Assembly (NCBI GenBank): GCA_900549485.1
Contig: UROG01000046.1
Location: 1-17,175, forward strand
Length of the DNA stretch: 17,175 bases
Origin: an uncultured Eubacteriales bacterium
GTDB lineage: Bacteria > Bacillota > Clostridia > Oscillospirales > Oscillospiraceae
Direction of reading: 5' to 3'
In this document: positions 1 to 6,734 of the stretch, in pieces
How the letters are laid out: each line of letters begins with the position of its first letter
How positions within the stretch are numbered: the first letter of the stretch is position 1
The notes under the pieces: model-generated
The model's database searches: none
What the model saw: the letters and a program-made list of their open reading frames with translations, nothing else
Told to the model about the DNA's origin: nothing
Translations under genes and position numbers: made by a program

Positions 1-16
1 CTCGGCGGAAAGCGCG

Positions 17-47
17 GTCAAAAAAGTCCTGTAAGGACTTTTTTGAC
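17..47. repeat. Perfect 14-bp palindrome, first half of intergenic module (copy A)
   Basis: The arms at 17-30 and 34-47 are perfectly complementary around a 3-nt loop, reading GTCAAAAAAGTCCT and its reverse complement. Directly after it comes AAGCTGAA (48-55) and then the hairpin at 57-90. The same order, palindrome then AAGCTGAA then hairpin, recurs on the other strand at 9499-9559, so this looks like a copy of an intergenic repeat. The arms carry A and T runs, so it could also end transcription from a gene left of the window. Confidence 0.75.
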
Positions 48-56
48 AAGCTGAAT

Positions 57-90
57 AAAATCCGGCAGAACGCAGATTCTGCCGGATTTT
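57..90. terminator. Bidirectional intrinsic terminator
   Basis: A 14-bp perfect stem (57-70 with 77-90, loop 71-76) has GC-rich middles (TCCGGCAGAA) and A/T ends, giving a U-run in both directions. On the + strand it is followed by TTTTATTTTT and could end a gene entering from the left. On the - strand it lies just after the stop codon of the small gene at 95-328 and would end that transcript. Confidence 0.8.
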
Positions 91-94
91 ATTT

Positions 95-328
95 TTACTT
101 TTTAAGGCTCTTGATGGCGTCGCCGACGACGATCTTCGCATAACCCGCAAAATCGCCAACCGTTCTGCCGACTTCCTTGAGCTTATCGGTCTCGGGGCTG
201 TCAATAATATTGTTGACAACGCGCTTCACATCGCCGAGGTCGATCTTCGACGCAGCAGTGGTGGCCTTAGTGACGAGAACGCCCATATCAAGACCCTTGA
301 TTTCTTCCTTGATGCTGTTTATATCCAC
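95..328 (-). CDS. Small hypothetical cytosolic protein, 77 aa
   Basis: I do not recognise a family. The product is hydrophilic and mixed-charge, has no signal peptide or membrane segment, and looks mainly helical, with a Lys-rich end (SLKK). The start is a GTG at 326-328, chosen because a GGGAGG ribosome site sits 8 nt upstream on the - strand and no ATG fits. A promoter (TTGTCT, 17-nt spacer, TATATT) lies at 361-389 and an intrinsic terminator at 57-90, so it appears to be a single-gene transcript. It is divergent from the MATE gene. The clean promoter, ribosome site and terminator support a real gene although it is short. Confidence 0.75.
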   Translation of the reverse strand: MDINSIKEEIKGLDMGVLVTKATTAASKIDLGDVKRVVNNIIDSPETDKLKEVGRTVGDFAGYAKIVVGDAIKSLKK

Positions 329-360
329 TATGTTTGCCTCCCATAAATATTTTTTGTTTT

Positions 361-389
361 AATATATCATAACTTTATCTAAAAGACAA
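361..389 (-). promoter_or_regulatory. Sigma-A-type promoter of the small gene at 95-328
   Basis: Read on the - strand, the -35 TTGTCT (384-389) and -10 TATATT (361-366) are separated by exactly 17 nt. The predicted leader is about 25-30 nt and contains the GGGAGG ribosome site. Confidence 0.55.
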
Positions 390-412
390 TATCGAAGCCA
401 TGATAAAAAATG

Positions 413-428
413 ACATTTTACAAAATGT
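413..428. promoter_or_regulatory. Palindrome between divergent promoters, possible operator
   Basis: ACATTTT (413-419) and AAAATGT (422-428) form a 7+7 inverted repeat around a 2-nt centre. It ends 7 nt before the -35 box of the MATE gene and lies upstream of the divergent small-gene promoter. Size and symmetry fit a dimeric repressor or activator site. No matching regulator gene is in the window, so the role is inferred. Confidence 0.4.
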
Positions 429-435
429 TTTACGT

Positions 436-464
436 TTGCACATCAGGGTGGCATCTGCTATAAT
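436..464 (+). promoter_or_regulatory. Sigma-A-type promoter of the MATE gene
   Basis: TTGCAC (436-441) and a consensus TATAAT (459-464) are separated by 17 nt. The predicted transcription start near 471 leaves a leader of about 28 nt to the GTG at 499. Confidence 0.7.
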
Positions 465-498
465 AAATCAAAAAATCAGAAAGAAAGCGGCGTAATAC

Positions 499-1920
499 GT
501 GAATACGGCAGATGAGAAATTTCACAGAATGACGGAGGAGCCTCTGAGCAGGCTCATATGGGAGCTGGCTGTTCCCACGGTAATAACGATGCTGGTAACC
601 GCCGCCTATAACATGGCGGACACCTTTTTCGTCGGGCGCATCGGCACGGAAGCGACAGCCGGCGTTGGGCTTATCCTTCCGGTTATGGCCATTATACAGG
701 CAATAGGCTTCTTTTTCGGGCAAGGCTCCGGCAACTTCATCTCGCGCTCTCTCGGCGCACGCGACTTTACGCATGCCGAAAGAATGGCCGCGACCGGCGG
801 AATATGCGCGGCGCTTTTCGGGCTTGTGCTTCTTGCGGCAGGCGTCGTTTTCCGCGGCGGGCTGCTCTCCCTGCTCGGTGCGCGGGATGGGCTTGTGGAC
901 GCCGCTACTATCGGCTATGCAAGCGATTATCTCACGTTCATTCTCTGCGGTGCGCCGTTCATGTGCCTGTCCTGCGTTCTGAACAACCAGCTGCGTTTTC
1001 AGGGCAACGCCGTTTTTGCAATGATAGGACTCGTGTCCGGTGCGGTGCTCAACTGCGTACTCGACCCGATTTTCATCTTTATCTTCGGTCTTGAAGTCAG
1101 GGGCGCGGCGCTGGCGACGATGCTCAGCCAGATCGTCAGCTGTGCGCTTCTCTATATAGGTACCCTGCGCAGTGACAACCTGAAGCTCAGGCTCATAAAC
1201 TTTACTCCCTCCGCATATTATCTCAAAAACATCTGCATCGGCGGGCTTCCGTCCCTCTGCCGTCAGGCGCTTGCAAGCCTTGCAACGCTCTGCCTCAACT
1301 CGGCCGCCGCTTCATCCGTTCCGCCGGAGCTTGCGGAGGAGGCCATTGCGGCGTTTTCCATAGTGAACAAGATCGTTCTGCTGGTCTTTTCCGCCGTTAT
1401 CGGCTTCGGTCAGGGCTTCCAGCCGATCTGCGGCTTCAACTACGGCGCGAAGAAATACGACAGGGTCTGGAACGGCTATACGTACTGCATCAGATACGGG
1501 TCAATATTTCTCCTGTTCATGGGTGCGCTCGGCTTTGCCCTCGCACCGCAGCTTATCGCGCTGTTCCGTGACGATGCCGAGGTTATCGCTTTCGGCACAA
1601 AGGCACTGCGGATGCAGTGCATCACCTTCCCGCTGACGGCCGTAATAACGCTCACCAATATGATGTATCAGAGTATGGGCCGTATGCTCGGGGCGACCGT
1701 GCTGTCCGCCGCCAGACAGGGACTTATGTTTATCCCCGCCGTCATGATACTGCCCAGACTTTTCAGCGAAAGCATACAGGGCGTTTACCTCGCTCAGGCC
1801 GCCGCAGATACCTTTGCCTTCATCATTGCGCTGCCCATGGCGGCAAAGGTGTACAGAGAGTTTGCTTCGACCGGCTTCGGCGCAAAAATAACCGGCTGCG
1901 AAGGACATAGCGGCGCATAA
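499..1920 (+). CDS. MATE family multidrug efflux transporter
   Basis: A 473-aa integral membrane protein of the MATE family, which exports cationic drugs or metabolites in exchange for Na+ or H+. The N-terminal stretch RMTEEPLSRLIWELAVPTVI and the following YNMADTFFVGRIG are typical of clostridial MATE proteins. The second half repeats the fold, with GFGQGFQPICGFNYGAKK near residues 310-330 being the usual family signature. About twelve hydrophobic segments run the whole length, as expected for the family size. The GTG start at 499 is preferred over the ATG at 529 because the family normally has about ten residues before RMT; the ribosome site (AGAAAG) is weak. A consensus promoter lies just upstream. 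The substrate cannot be read from the sequence. Confidence 0.92.
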   Translation: MNTADEKFHRMTEEPLSRLIWELAVPTVITMLVTAAYNMADTFFVGRIGTEATAGVGLILPVMAIIQAIGFFFGQGSGNFISRSLGARDFTHAERMAATGGICAALFGLVLLAAGVVFRGGLLSLLGARDGLVDAATIGYASDYLTFILCGAPFMCLSCVLNNQLRFQGNAVFAMIGLVSGAVLNCVLDPIFIFIFGLEVRGAALATMLSQIVSCALLYIGTLRSDNLKLRLINFTPSAYYLKNICIGGLPSLCRQALASLATLCLNSAAASSVPPELAEEAIAAFSIVNKIVLLVFSAVIGFGQGFQPICGFNYGAKKYDRVWNGYTYCIRYGSIFLLFMGALGFALAPQLIALFRDDAEVIAFGTKALRMQCITFPLTAVITLTNMMYQSMGRMLGATVLSAARQGLMFIPAVMILPRLFSESIQGVYLAQAAADTFAFIIALPMAAKVYREFASTGFGAKITGCEGHSGA

Positions 1921-1928
1921 AATTGTTG

Positions 1929-1958
1929 TAGACATCCGGTTTTCGGCAGTGATATAAT
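1929..1958 (+). promoter_or_regulatory. Extended -10 promoter of the Cys-rich secreted protein gene
   Basis: TAGACA (1929-1934) and TATAAT (1953-1958) are 18 nt apart. The -10 is preceded by TGA, giving an extended -10 element that can compensate for the imperfect -35. A consensus AAGGAGG ribosome site follows at 1974-1980, 9 nt before the ATG at 1990. The gene is therefore probably transcribed independently of the MATE gene. Confidence 0.6.
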
Positions 1959-1989
1959 AAATACAATTTTTACAAGGAGGACGATATCA

Positions 1990-2832
1990 ATGAAAAAGCT
2001 TGCCGCCGTTTTATTCGCAATTGTCATGATCTTTTCTCTCGCTGTTCCCGCGTTTGCCGACTCGGCCGAAAGCGTGCACCACTACACGATGAAAATAAGC
2101 GGTGCATCCAAAGAGGTCTATGAAGGACAGGAAAAAACAAACGTCACCGTTGCCGGTTATATCAACGCCCAGCTCTATAAGCTGCTGGATACCGACATGT
2201 TGGACAGAAGCCTTTTCGACACAATGACGGTGGAGTTTGATTATTCGAACAGAAGCTATACCGCGGTAAAAGAAACGCTGATAGGCAAAAACGGCTTTAC
2301 CTATGCAAGCAGCAACCCCTCTGCCGTTTTCATTGATTCCCCAACCAGATACCACGCCTCCGGCCTTGGCGAATCGGTCATAACAGTGACGGATCATACC
2401 GGCGCCGCTCTCGATGAGTTCACCGTGACGGTAGGCGGTGGGGAAAGGACACGCGTACTCAACGCATACTGCTCCAAGTGCGGCAATGACATGGGTACTG
2501 TGCCTCATCTTATGGTCTGCGGTCATTTCAGCTGCCAGGACGGCGCCGAAGGACACGGCTACGGCAAGTGCGGCATTGCCGGACACTTCAATTGCGACGG
2601 CAAGGATCACGGCACCTGCACGAACTGCCTTGGTCCGCTCTGCGTGGGCGAGCACGGCGAGGGTATATGCCAGCACGTGCATAATTGGGCGCTCGCATGG
2701 GGCTGGGGCGTTATCGGCAGTGATTGGACGCAGTATCCGTACTGCTACTGCACCACCTGCGGCGCAACCTCGTGGGCAGCTCCCTTATGGAATTGCTGGT
2801 ACCCCTGCCCGTGGCCCTGGTATTGCGGCTGA
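1990..2832 (+). CDS. Secreted Cys/His-rich protein with Big_2-like domain
   Basis: A 280-aa protein with a classical signal peptide: MKK, a hydrophobic core at residues 4-20, and a likely cut after VPAFA (residue 23). Residues about 100-148 resemble a bacterial Ig-like (Big_2) unit: ASSNPSAVF, then GLGESVITVTD, then FTVTV. The C-terminal half (161-280) has 16 cysteines, many in CxxC pairs (161/164, 210/213, 254/257), and a repeated pattern GHFxC-DG-H-C (178-194, 198-213, weaker 216-227). This suggests zinc binding or a disulfide-knotted extracellular module. The last 50 residues are rich in Trp, Tyr and Pro and end WPWYCG. There is no anchor motif. Start choice is firm because of the AAGGAGG site. 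The function is unknown; a cell-surface or secreted binding protein is my inference. Confidence 0.85.
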   Translation: MKKLAAVLFAIVMIFSLAVPAFADSAESVHHYTMKISGASKEVYEGQEKTNVTVAGYINAQLYKLLDTDMLDRSLFDTMTVEFDYSNRSYTAVKETLIGKNGFTYASSNPSAVFIDSPTRYHASGLGESVITVTDHTGAALDEFTVTVGGGERTRVLNAYCSKCGNDMGTVPHLMVCGHFSCQDGAEGHGYGKCGIAGHFNCDGKDHGTCTNCLGPLCVGEHGEGICQHVHNWALAWGWGVIGSDWTQYPYCYCTTCGATSWAAPLWNCWYPCPWPWYCG

Positions 2833-2847
2833 TATTACGGGAATAAT

Positions 2848-2891
2848 ACCGGCAGGACTTTTGTCCTGCCGGTTACAAAAGTCCTGCCGGT
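2848..2891. repeat. Three-armed hairpin region after the Cys-rich gene
   Basis: ACCGGCAGGAC (2848-2858) pairs perfectly with 2863-2873 around TTTT. A third arm, AAAAGTCCTGCCGGT (2877-2891), also pairs perfectly with 2848-2862, giving a longer 15-bp alternative. The two structures exclude each other. No U-run follows, so it is not a textbook terminator. It is followed by TCAGCTTGAC, the reverse complement of the linker seen in the intergenic modules at 17-90 and 9499-9559. Confidence 0.7.
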
Positions 2892-2965
2892 CAGCTTGAC
2901 GAAGGACTCATTACGGATTTTCTGCAGGGCGCTTTTTGTCTGTTCTGCAATTCTGGATTTTCTTT

Positions 2966-3796
2966 ATGGCTTCTAAAAAAACAAGGCTTCTCGCGGCGGC
3001 GGCTCTGCTGACGGCAGCGGTGCTGCTGTGCGCTGCGCTGACGCTTGTCCGCAGCGGGCGCTTCGCCAGAGAGCTTATTTCACAATTCGACACTGCCGCC
3101 GTCACAAATGAGGTTCACGCAGCCAGACTCAGAATGGAGCTTCAGGAGCTTGGCTCCGCCGCGGCTCTTTATAAAAGCAGCAAGGAAAAGATGCTTGAGC
3201 TGACGGAACGCCGCCTGAAAGCATACAGCGAGGAGCTGCTTGTACTTGTAAACCCGTGGAACGCAATTGATGAGGACTATACACCGGAGCTTTCCACCGT
3301 GGAGGACGGCTACCGTGTAGACCGGCGCTGTGCCGACGCGCTGACAAAAATGCTTTTCGACTGCCGCGAGGCGGGGCATTTCCCCGTTATCTGCTCGGCA
3401 TACAGAACGCAGGAATACCAGCAGGAGCTTTTTGACAAGAAGATTCAGCGCGTTATGGCGACAGGCGTTTCAAGAGCCGACGCTCCCGCGATCGCGGCGC
3501 GGTCAGTCGCCGTACCCGGCACAAGTGAGCATCAGCTCGGCCTTGCGGTCGACCTGATAGACTATTTCTATACAAATCTTGACGAGGGGCAGGAGCGCAC
3601 CGGAACGCAGAAATGGCTCATGGAGCACTGCGCCGATTACGGCTTCATCCTGCGCTACCCGAACGGCAGCAGCGAAATAACCGGTATAATCTATGAGCCG
3701 TGGCATTACCGCTACGTCGGCAAAACGGCCGCCCGCGAAATAACCGATGCCGGAATAACATTCGAGGAATACCTGCAAGCACGGCAGGAAAAGTGA
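2966..3796 (+). CDS. VanY-type D-alanyl-D-alanine carboxypeptidase, membrane-anchored
   Basis: A 276-aa zinc D,D-carboxypeptidase (peptidase M15B) that would trim the terminal D-Ala of peptidoglycan stem peptides. Residues 8-28 form one membrane helix, so the enzyme is anchored with its domain outside. Residues 35-95 look helical or coiled-coil. The catalytic domain is about 100-255, with SAYRTQEYQ at 144-152, SEHQLGLAVDL (zinc ligands His189 and Asp196) and EPWHYRY (Glu244, His247). The ATG at 2966 is preferred; an in-frame TTG at 2936 would add ten residues, and neither has a strong ribosome site. I see no convincing promoter, so it may be read through from the preceding gene. No vanA/vanX/vanS neighbours are present, so a role in wall maturation is more likely than glycopeptide resistance. 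Confidence 0.88.
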   Translation: MASKKTRLLAAAALLTAAVLLCAALTLVRSGRFARELISQFDTAAVTNEVHAARLRMELQELGSAAALYKSSKEKMLELTERRLKAYSEELLVLVNPWNAIDEDYTPELSTVEDGYRVDRRCADALTKMLFDCREAGHFPVICSAYRTQEYQQELFDKKIQRVMATGVSRADAPAIAARSVAVPGTSEHQLGLAVDLIDYFYTNLDEGQERTGTQKWLMEHCADYGFILRYPNGSSEITGIIYEPWHYRYVGKTAAREITDAGITFEEYLQARQEK

Positions 3797-3801
3797 AATA
3801 T

Positions 3802-3836
3802 AAAAAGCTGACGGTTTATTTTTCCGTCAGCTTTTT
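3802..3836. terminator. Bidirectional terminator overlapping the end of the NUDIX gene
   Basis: A 13-bp perfect stem (3802-3814 with 3824-3836) has a 9-nt loop. A and T runs at the outer ends serve as the U-run in both directions. It starts 6 nt after the VanY stop codon. The NUDIX stop codon (3816-3818) lies inside the loop, and one arm encodes the last NUDIX residues. Confidence 0.85.
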
Positions 3837-4370
3837 GTTGAGCTTTTTATATATTCTCTCCACGAACCAAGGCTCTGTTGAGGCTTTGAGAGCGCCGTCA
3901 AGGGTAAACCACGCCACTGCCTTGTTCTCGTCCTCGCAAACATGGAGTTCATCCCGTTCATCGGCCTCAAGGAGATATGTAACGTTGAGATGCAGATGGC
4001 TCGACACATACTCCCCGCGCTTTTCATGCCCGTCAACCGTGAGTATCTCAAGAGAAAAAATATCCTCCGACACGGGGTGCGCCAAGACGCCCGTCTCCTC
4101 ACGCACCTCTCTTACGGCAACGGAAAGCAGATCGGTCTCCCCGTCGGCGTGTCCGCCCGTCCATGACCACGAGTCGTATATTCTGTGATACACCATAAGC
4201 ACCTTTGTGCGTTCGCGGTTGACGACCCACGCGGAAGCGGTCATATGCGCCGTCAGGTTAGTACGCACAAAAGCGTCCGCATTTCTGCCGATAAAGTCAA
4301 GGATCAGTTTCTTGTCGCGCTCCTCCTGTTCACAGCAGGGGGAGTATCTTTCTATATCTTCTCTTATCAT
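3816..4370 (-). CDS. NUDIX hydrolase
   Basis: A 184-aa NUDIX protein, a family of metal-dependent enzymes that cleave nucleoside diphosphates linked to another group. The box runs from Gly73 to Val95 and ends with a normal REVREETGV, giving the metal-binding Glu91 and Glu92. The first Glu of the consensus, six residues after Gly73, is Thr79, with Glu78 next to it; this is unusual. The preceding WSWTGGHADG is common in one NUDIX subgroup. It is the last gene of the operon: its ATG overlaps the stop of the nitrilase gene (ATGA at 4367-4370), and its stop lies in a terminator loop. The substrate cannot be named; sanitising or recycling of a nucleotide is possible. Confidence 0.9.
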   Translation of the reverse strand: MIREDIERYSPCCEQEERDKKLILDFIGRNADAFVRTNLTAHMTASAWVVNRERTKVLMVYHRIYDSWSWTGGHADGETDLLSVAVREVREETGVLAHPVSEDIFSLEILTVDGHEKRGEYVSSHLHLNVTYLLEADERDELHVCEDENKAVAWFTLDGALKASTEPWFVERIYKKLNKKLTEK

Positions 4371-5176
4371 TCCGCCACCGTATACACGTCCCGCTGCAGG
4401 TGATTGAAAACCGGCAGCCGCTTTCTCGCCTCGTCAACCATATCAAGATCGATATCGGCATAGAGTATATGCTCCTTTTCATCGCACTCGGCAATGATCT
4501 GTCCGTAAGGGTCAATGACCATTGAATCCCCGAGGGCTTTATAGCTGAACGCTTCGTTCCTCGCCGCCGAGACGCCCGCAAAGAAGATCTGGTTGTCGTC
4601 CGCCCTGCACCTGAGCAGGCTTTTCCAGTGCAGCGCACCCATAACGGCGTCAAACTGCGCCGGAAGGATCACAAGCCTTGCCCCGCGCACCGCCATTGCC
4701 CTGAAAAGCTCAGGAAAATGCACGTCAAAACATACCGCAACGCCTATTTTGCCCCATTTGCTGTCAAAAACGGTTATATCTCTGCCCGGTTCAAAGCTTG
4801 CCGCTTCGCTGAAACGCATTCCCGGAACATCTATCTCAAAAAGATGTATCTTTCTGTGACGCGCTATGACCGCGCCGTTTCCGTCGATAACAAAGCAGGT
4901 GTTGTAAACCTTCCCGTCTTCGGTTTCCGGAACAGAACCGCCTATAAGCAGAATGTCGTTTTCCTTTGCCCAGCGCTTCATGGCGGAAAGCGTCTTCTCA
5001 TGCCCGATGGCTGCATACGCCTTGAAATATTTTCTTGAATACGGGCAGGCAAACATCTCCGGCAGAGCAATGATCTCCGCGCCGTTCTCCGCCGCCTCGC
5101 GTATCATCCCCTCCGCCCTGCGGAGGGTTTCGTCCTGATCTATTTCCGTTTTTATCTGACAGACCGCAAGCTTCAT
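4367..5176 (-). CDS. Nitrilase-superfamily carbon-nitrogen hydrolase, omega-amidase-like
   Basis: A 269-aa cytosolic amidase. The catalytic triad is visible: Glu40 (ALPEMFACPYS), Lys109 (HRKIHLFEIDVPG) and Cys149 (GVAVCFDVHFPE). The HLFEIDVPG stretch, the HW-LLRCRADDNQ segment and the C-terminal LPVFNHLQRDVY resemble the NIT2/omega-amidase branch, which hydrolyses alpha-ketoglutaramate and alpha-ketosuccinamate to the ketoacid and ammonia. Omega-amidases take part in methionine salvage, which fits ahcY heading the same operon, but the exact substrate is inferred. The gene overlaps the upstream DUF1643 gene by ATGA (5173-5176) and the downstream NUDIX gene by ATGA, so translation is probably coupled. 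Length is normal for the family. Confidence 0.9.
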   Translation of the reverse strand: MKLAVCQIKTEIDQDETLRRAEGMIREAAENGAEIIALPEMFACPYSRKYFKAYAAIGHEKTLSAMKRWAKENDILLIGGSVPETEDGKVYNTCFVIDGNGAVIARHRKIHLFEIDVPGMRFSEAASFEPGRDITVFDSKWGKIGVAVCFDVHFPELFRAMAVRGARLVILPAQFDAVMGALHWKSLLRCRADDNQIFFAGVSAARNEAFSYKALGDSMVIDPYGQIIAECDEKEHILYADIDLDMVDEARKRLPVFNHLQRDVYTVAE

Positions 5177-5793
5177 AATTTTTCCAGATAGCTCCTGATA
5201 TCAAATTCCGCTGTTTTTTCGTCCTTCCTCAGATACAGCGGGTGATGCGGATGTCCCTTTGCAGAGCATTTCCCCGCGCAAAGCCATTTCGCGCCGTACT
5301 TCTCTCCGAGAGATACCATATCGGCTACGCAGCTTTTGAGGTAAGGTCTTTTTTCTATTATCGTCCCCCATGCCGCCCAGACAGACGGCGCGGCGCCCGA
5401 TGCCGCAGCGGAGGAAAGTATGTACTCAAACGCCGCCATATTCTCCCTGTGCAGAGCGGTGTTAAGCTCCCTGTCCATATCGTCGGGGCGTGTGGCGCGC
5501 TGCGCATATACGTTGAACATTATCCAGCTTTCATAACCGTTGCCCTTTGCGATGCGCTCTACGGACTTGAGTGTGTTGTCGAGATCGTCAGGCGCGGCGG
5601 TGGACGGGTTTATGCCTATGCAGACAAGCGGGTCTTTCCCCTTTGTGCCGAGGATATAACGGTATTCGGTATAAAAATCCGGTACGTACAGCCATTTATC
5701 GCTGTCGTAGCCGCCGCTTTTTCCGGATAATTCAAGCGCATCGCGGAAGCTCAAAAGCTCTACCGTCTGCGTAGCGCCGGACGGAATATGCAA
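5173..5793 (-). CDS. DUF1643 domain protein
   Basis: A 206-aa protein matching DUF1643, whose role is not known. Typical features are YRYILG near residue 45, CIGINPSTA (58-66) followed by DDLDNTLKSVERIAKGNGY, MFNVYAQRATRPDDM, and AAWGTII near 140. The C-terminal part (LCAGKCSAKGHPHHPLYL) is His-rich and also typical. The start is a TTG at 5791-5793, chosen because an AGGTGA ribosome site lies 5-7 nt upstream, overlapping the TAG stop of the AEC transporter gene; no ATG fits as well. It is soluble, with no signal peptide or membrane segment. Its place between a transporter and an amidase suggests small-molecule metabolism, but no reaction can be assigned. Confidence 0.85.
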   Translation of the reverse strand: MHIPSGATQTVELLSFRDALELSGKSGGYDSDKWLYVPDFYTEYRYILGTKGKDPLVCIGINPSTAAPDDLDNTLKSVERIAKGNGYESWIMFNVYAQRATRPDDMDRELNTALHRENMAAFEYILSSAAASGAAPSVWAAWGTIIEKRPYLKSCVADMVSLGEKYGAKWLCAGKCSAKGHPHHPLYLRKDEKTAEFDIRSYLEKL

Positions 5794-5803
5794 TTTCTGT
5801 CAC

Positions 5804-6724
5804 CTACCCGAGAAAATATACCCACATGGGGATCGTCAGCATTGAAACGGCGGTTGTCAGCAGGATCGCTTTAGATGAAAAAACATAGTCCCTGCCGTAC
5901 TGCACCGAAAGCACCGTACACACGATCGCGCCGGGGCTTGCCGCGATAATCACTGCGGCCTTAAGGAGCATCGGCTCCATAGGTATCATTTTCAGAACAA
6001 GATACACTGCGGCGGGGATAACGGCGATCCTGAGAACGCCGGAGACATACGCGTACTTGTCCCGGAAGGCATCCGCAAACCTTATGCTGCCCAGGGACGC
6101 GCCGACGACCAGCATCGAAAGGGGCATCGTCGCGGCGGACATTGAGGAAATGACATTCCTTATGACGTGCGGCACGGGGATACGGCAGGCAAAGATCACA
6201 AGCGATGCAACGGTTGCGACAAGAGGCGCGGAAAAAACATCTTTGAGCTTGAAAGCGGTATTCCCCCGCCCCTGTGTGAGCCTGTACACATAATATGTAT
6301 ACAGAAGCAGATTGACCGGCAGAGACGACATTGACACGTAAAACACGCCTTCCGCGCCGTATACCTGCTGAACGACAGGCAGAGCAATGAACATATTGTT
6401 CCCTATCGCCGTGATCATTTCAAACACTGGCTCTCTATCCGGCGGAAGCTTTGCAAGCTTCGCCGCGGCAAAAGCGATAAGGCAGCTGACGGCGTACATA
6501 AGGCTCATGATACCGATGATCTTCGCAAGGCCGCCCAAGCCGAGCTGCATTTCGGAATCAAAGACCGAATTCAATATCGAGGCGACAAGAAAAACGTTTA
6601 TCGTAAGTTTGCTGGCATCCGCCACGAACGCCTTGCTGATATACCCCGTGTGTACGCAAAGATAGCCTATCACCATCAGCACGACGAATATAAGCATCTT
6701 GCCCAAAAGAACCGAAAAGCTCAT
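5804..6724 (-). CDS. AEC (auxin efflux carrier) family transporter
   Basis: A 306-aa integral membrane protein of the AEC family (also called membrane transport protein family, MdcF/YfdV-like), with about ten hydrophobic segments. Bacterial members move organic acids such as malate or malonate, or amino acids. Family marks are KLTINVFLVASILNS in the second helix, AIGNNMFIALPVVQQVYG in the middle and AASPGAIVCTVLSVQYG near the end. The ATG at 6722-6724 is preferred because a GAGG ribosome site sits 8 nt upstream; an in-frame TTG at 6730 is only 3 nt from that site and would add two residues. The gene begins 10 nt after the mgtE stop, and its own stop overlaps the ribosome site of the DUF1643 gene. 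The substrate is unknown; export of a keto acid related to the neighbouring omega-amidase is speculative. Confidence 0.88.
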   Translation of the reverse strand: MSFSVLLGKMLIFVVLMVIGYLCVHTGYISKAFVADASKLTINVFLVASILNSVFDSEMQLGLGGLAKIIGIMSLMYAVSCLIAFAAAKLAKLPPDREPVFEMITAIGNNMFIALPVVQQVYGAEGVFYVSMSSLPVNLLLYTYYVYRLTQGRGNTAFKLKDVFSAPLVATVASLVIFACRIPVPHVIRNVISSMSAATMPLSMLVVGASLGSIRFADAFRDKYAYVSGVLRIAVIPAAVYLVLKMIPMEPMLLKAAVIIAASPGAIVCTVLSVQYGRDYVFSSKAILLTTAVSMLTIPMWVYFLG

Positions 6725-6734
6725 TTTCAAAACC

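Noticed and set aside
2011..2682. 223-codon - strand ORF opposite the Cys-rich gene
   Set aside because: The + strand frame has a signal peptide, a consensus ribosome site and patterned Cys residues. The antisense frame has none of these.
2874..2965. Promoter of the VanY gene using TTGACG at 2896
   Set aside because: The -35 is good, but 17 nt downstream there is only TTTCTG, which does not resemble a -10 box.
2966..3796. Vancomycin resistance locus
   Set aside because: Only a VanY-type enzyme is present; no ligase, VanH, VanX or two-component genes lie nearby, so a general cell-wall role is more likely.
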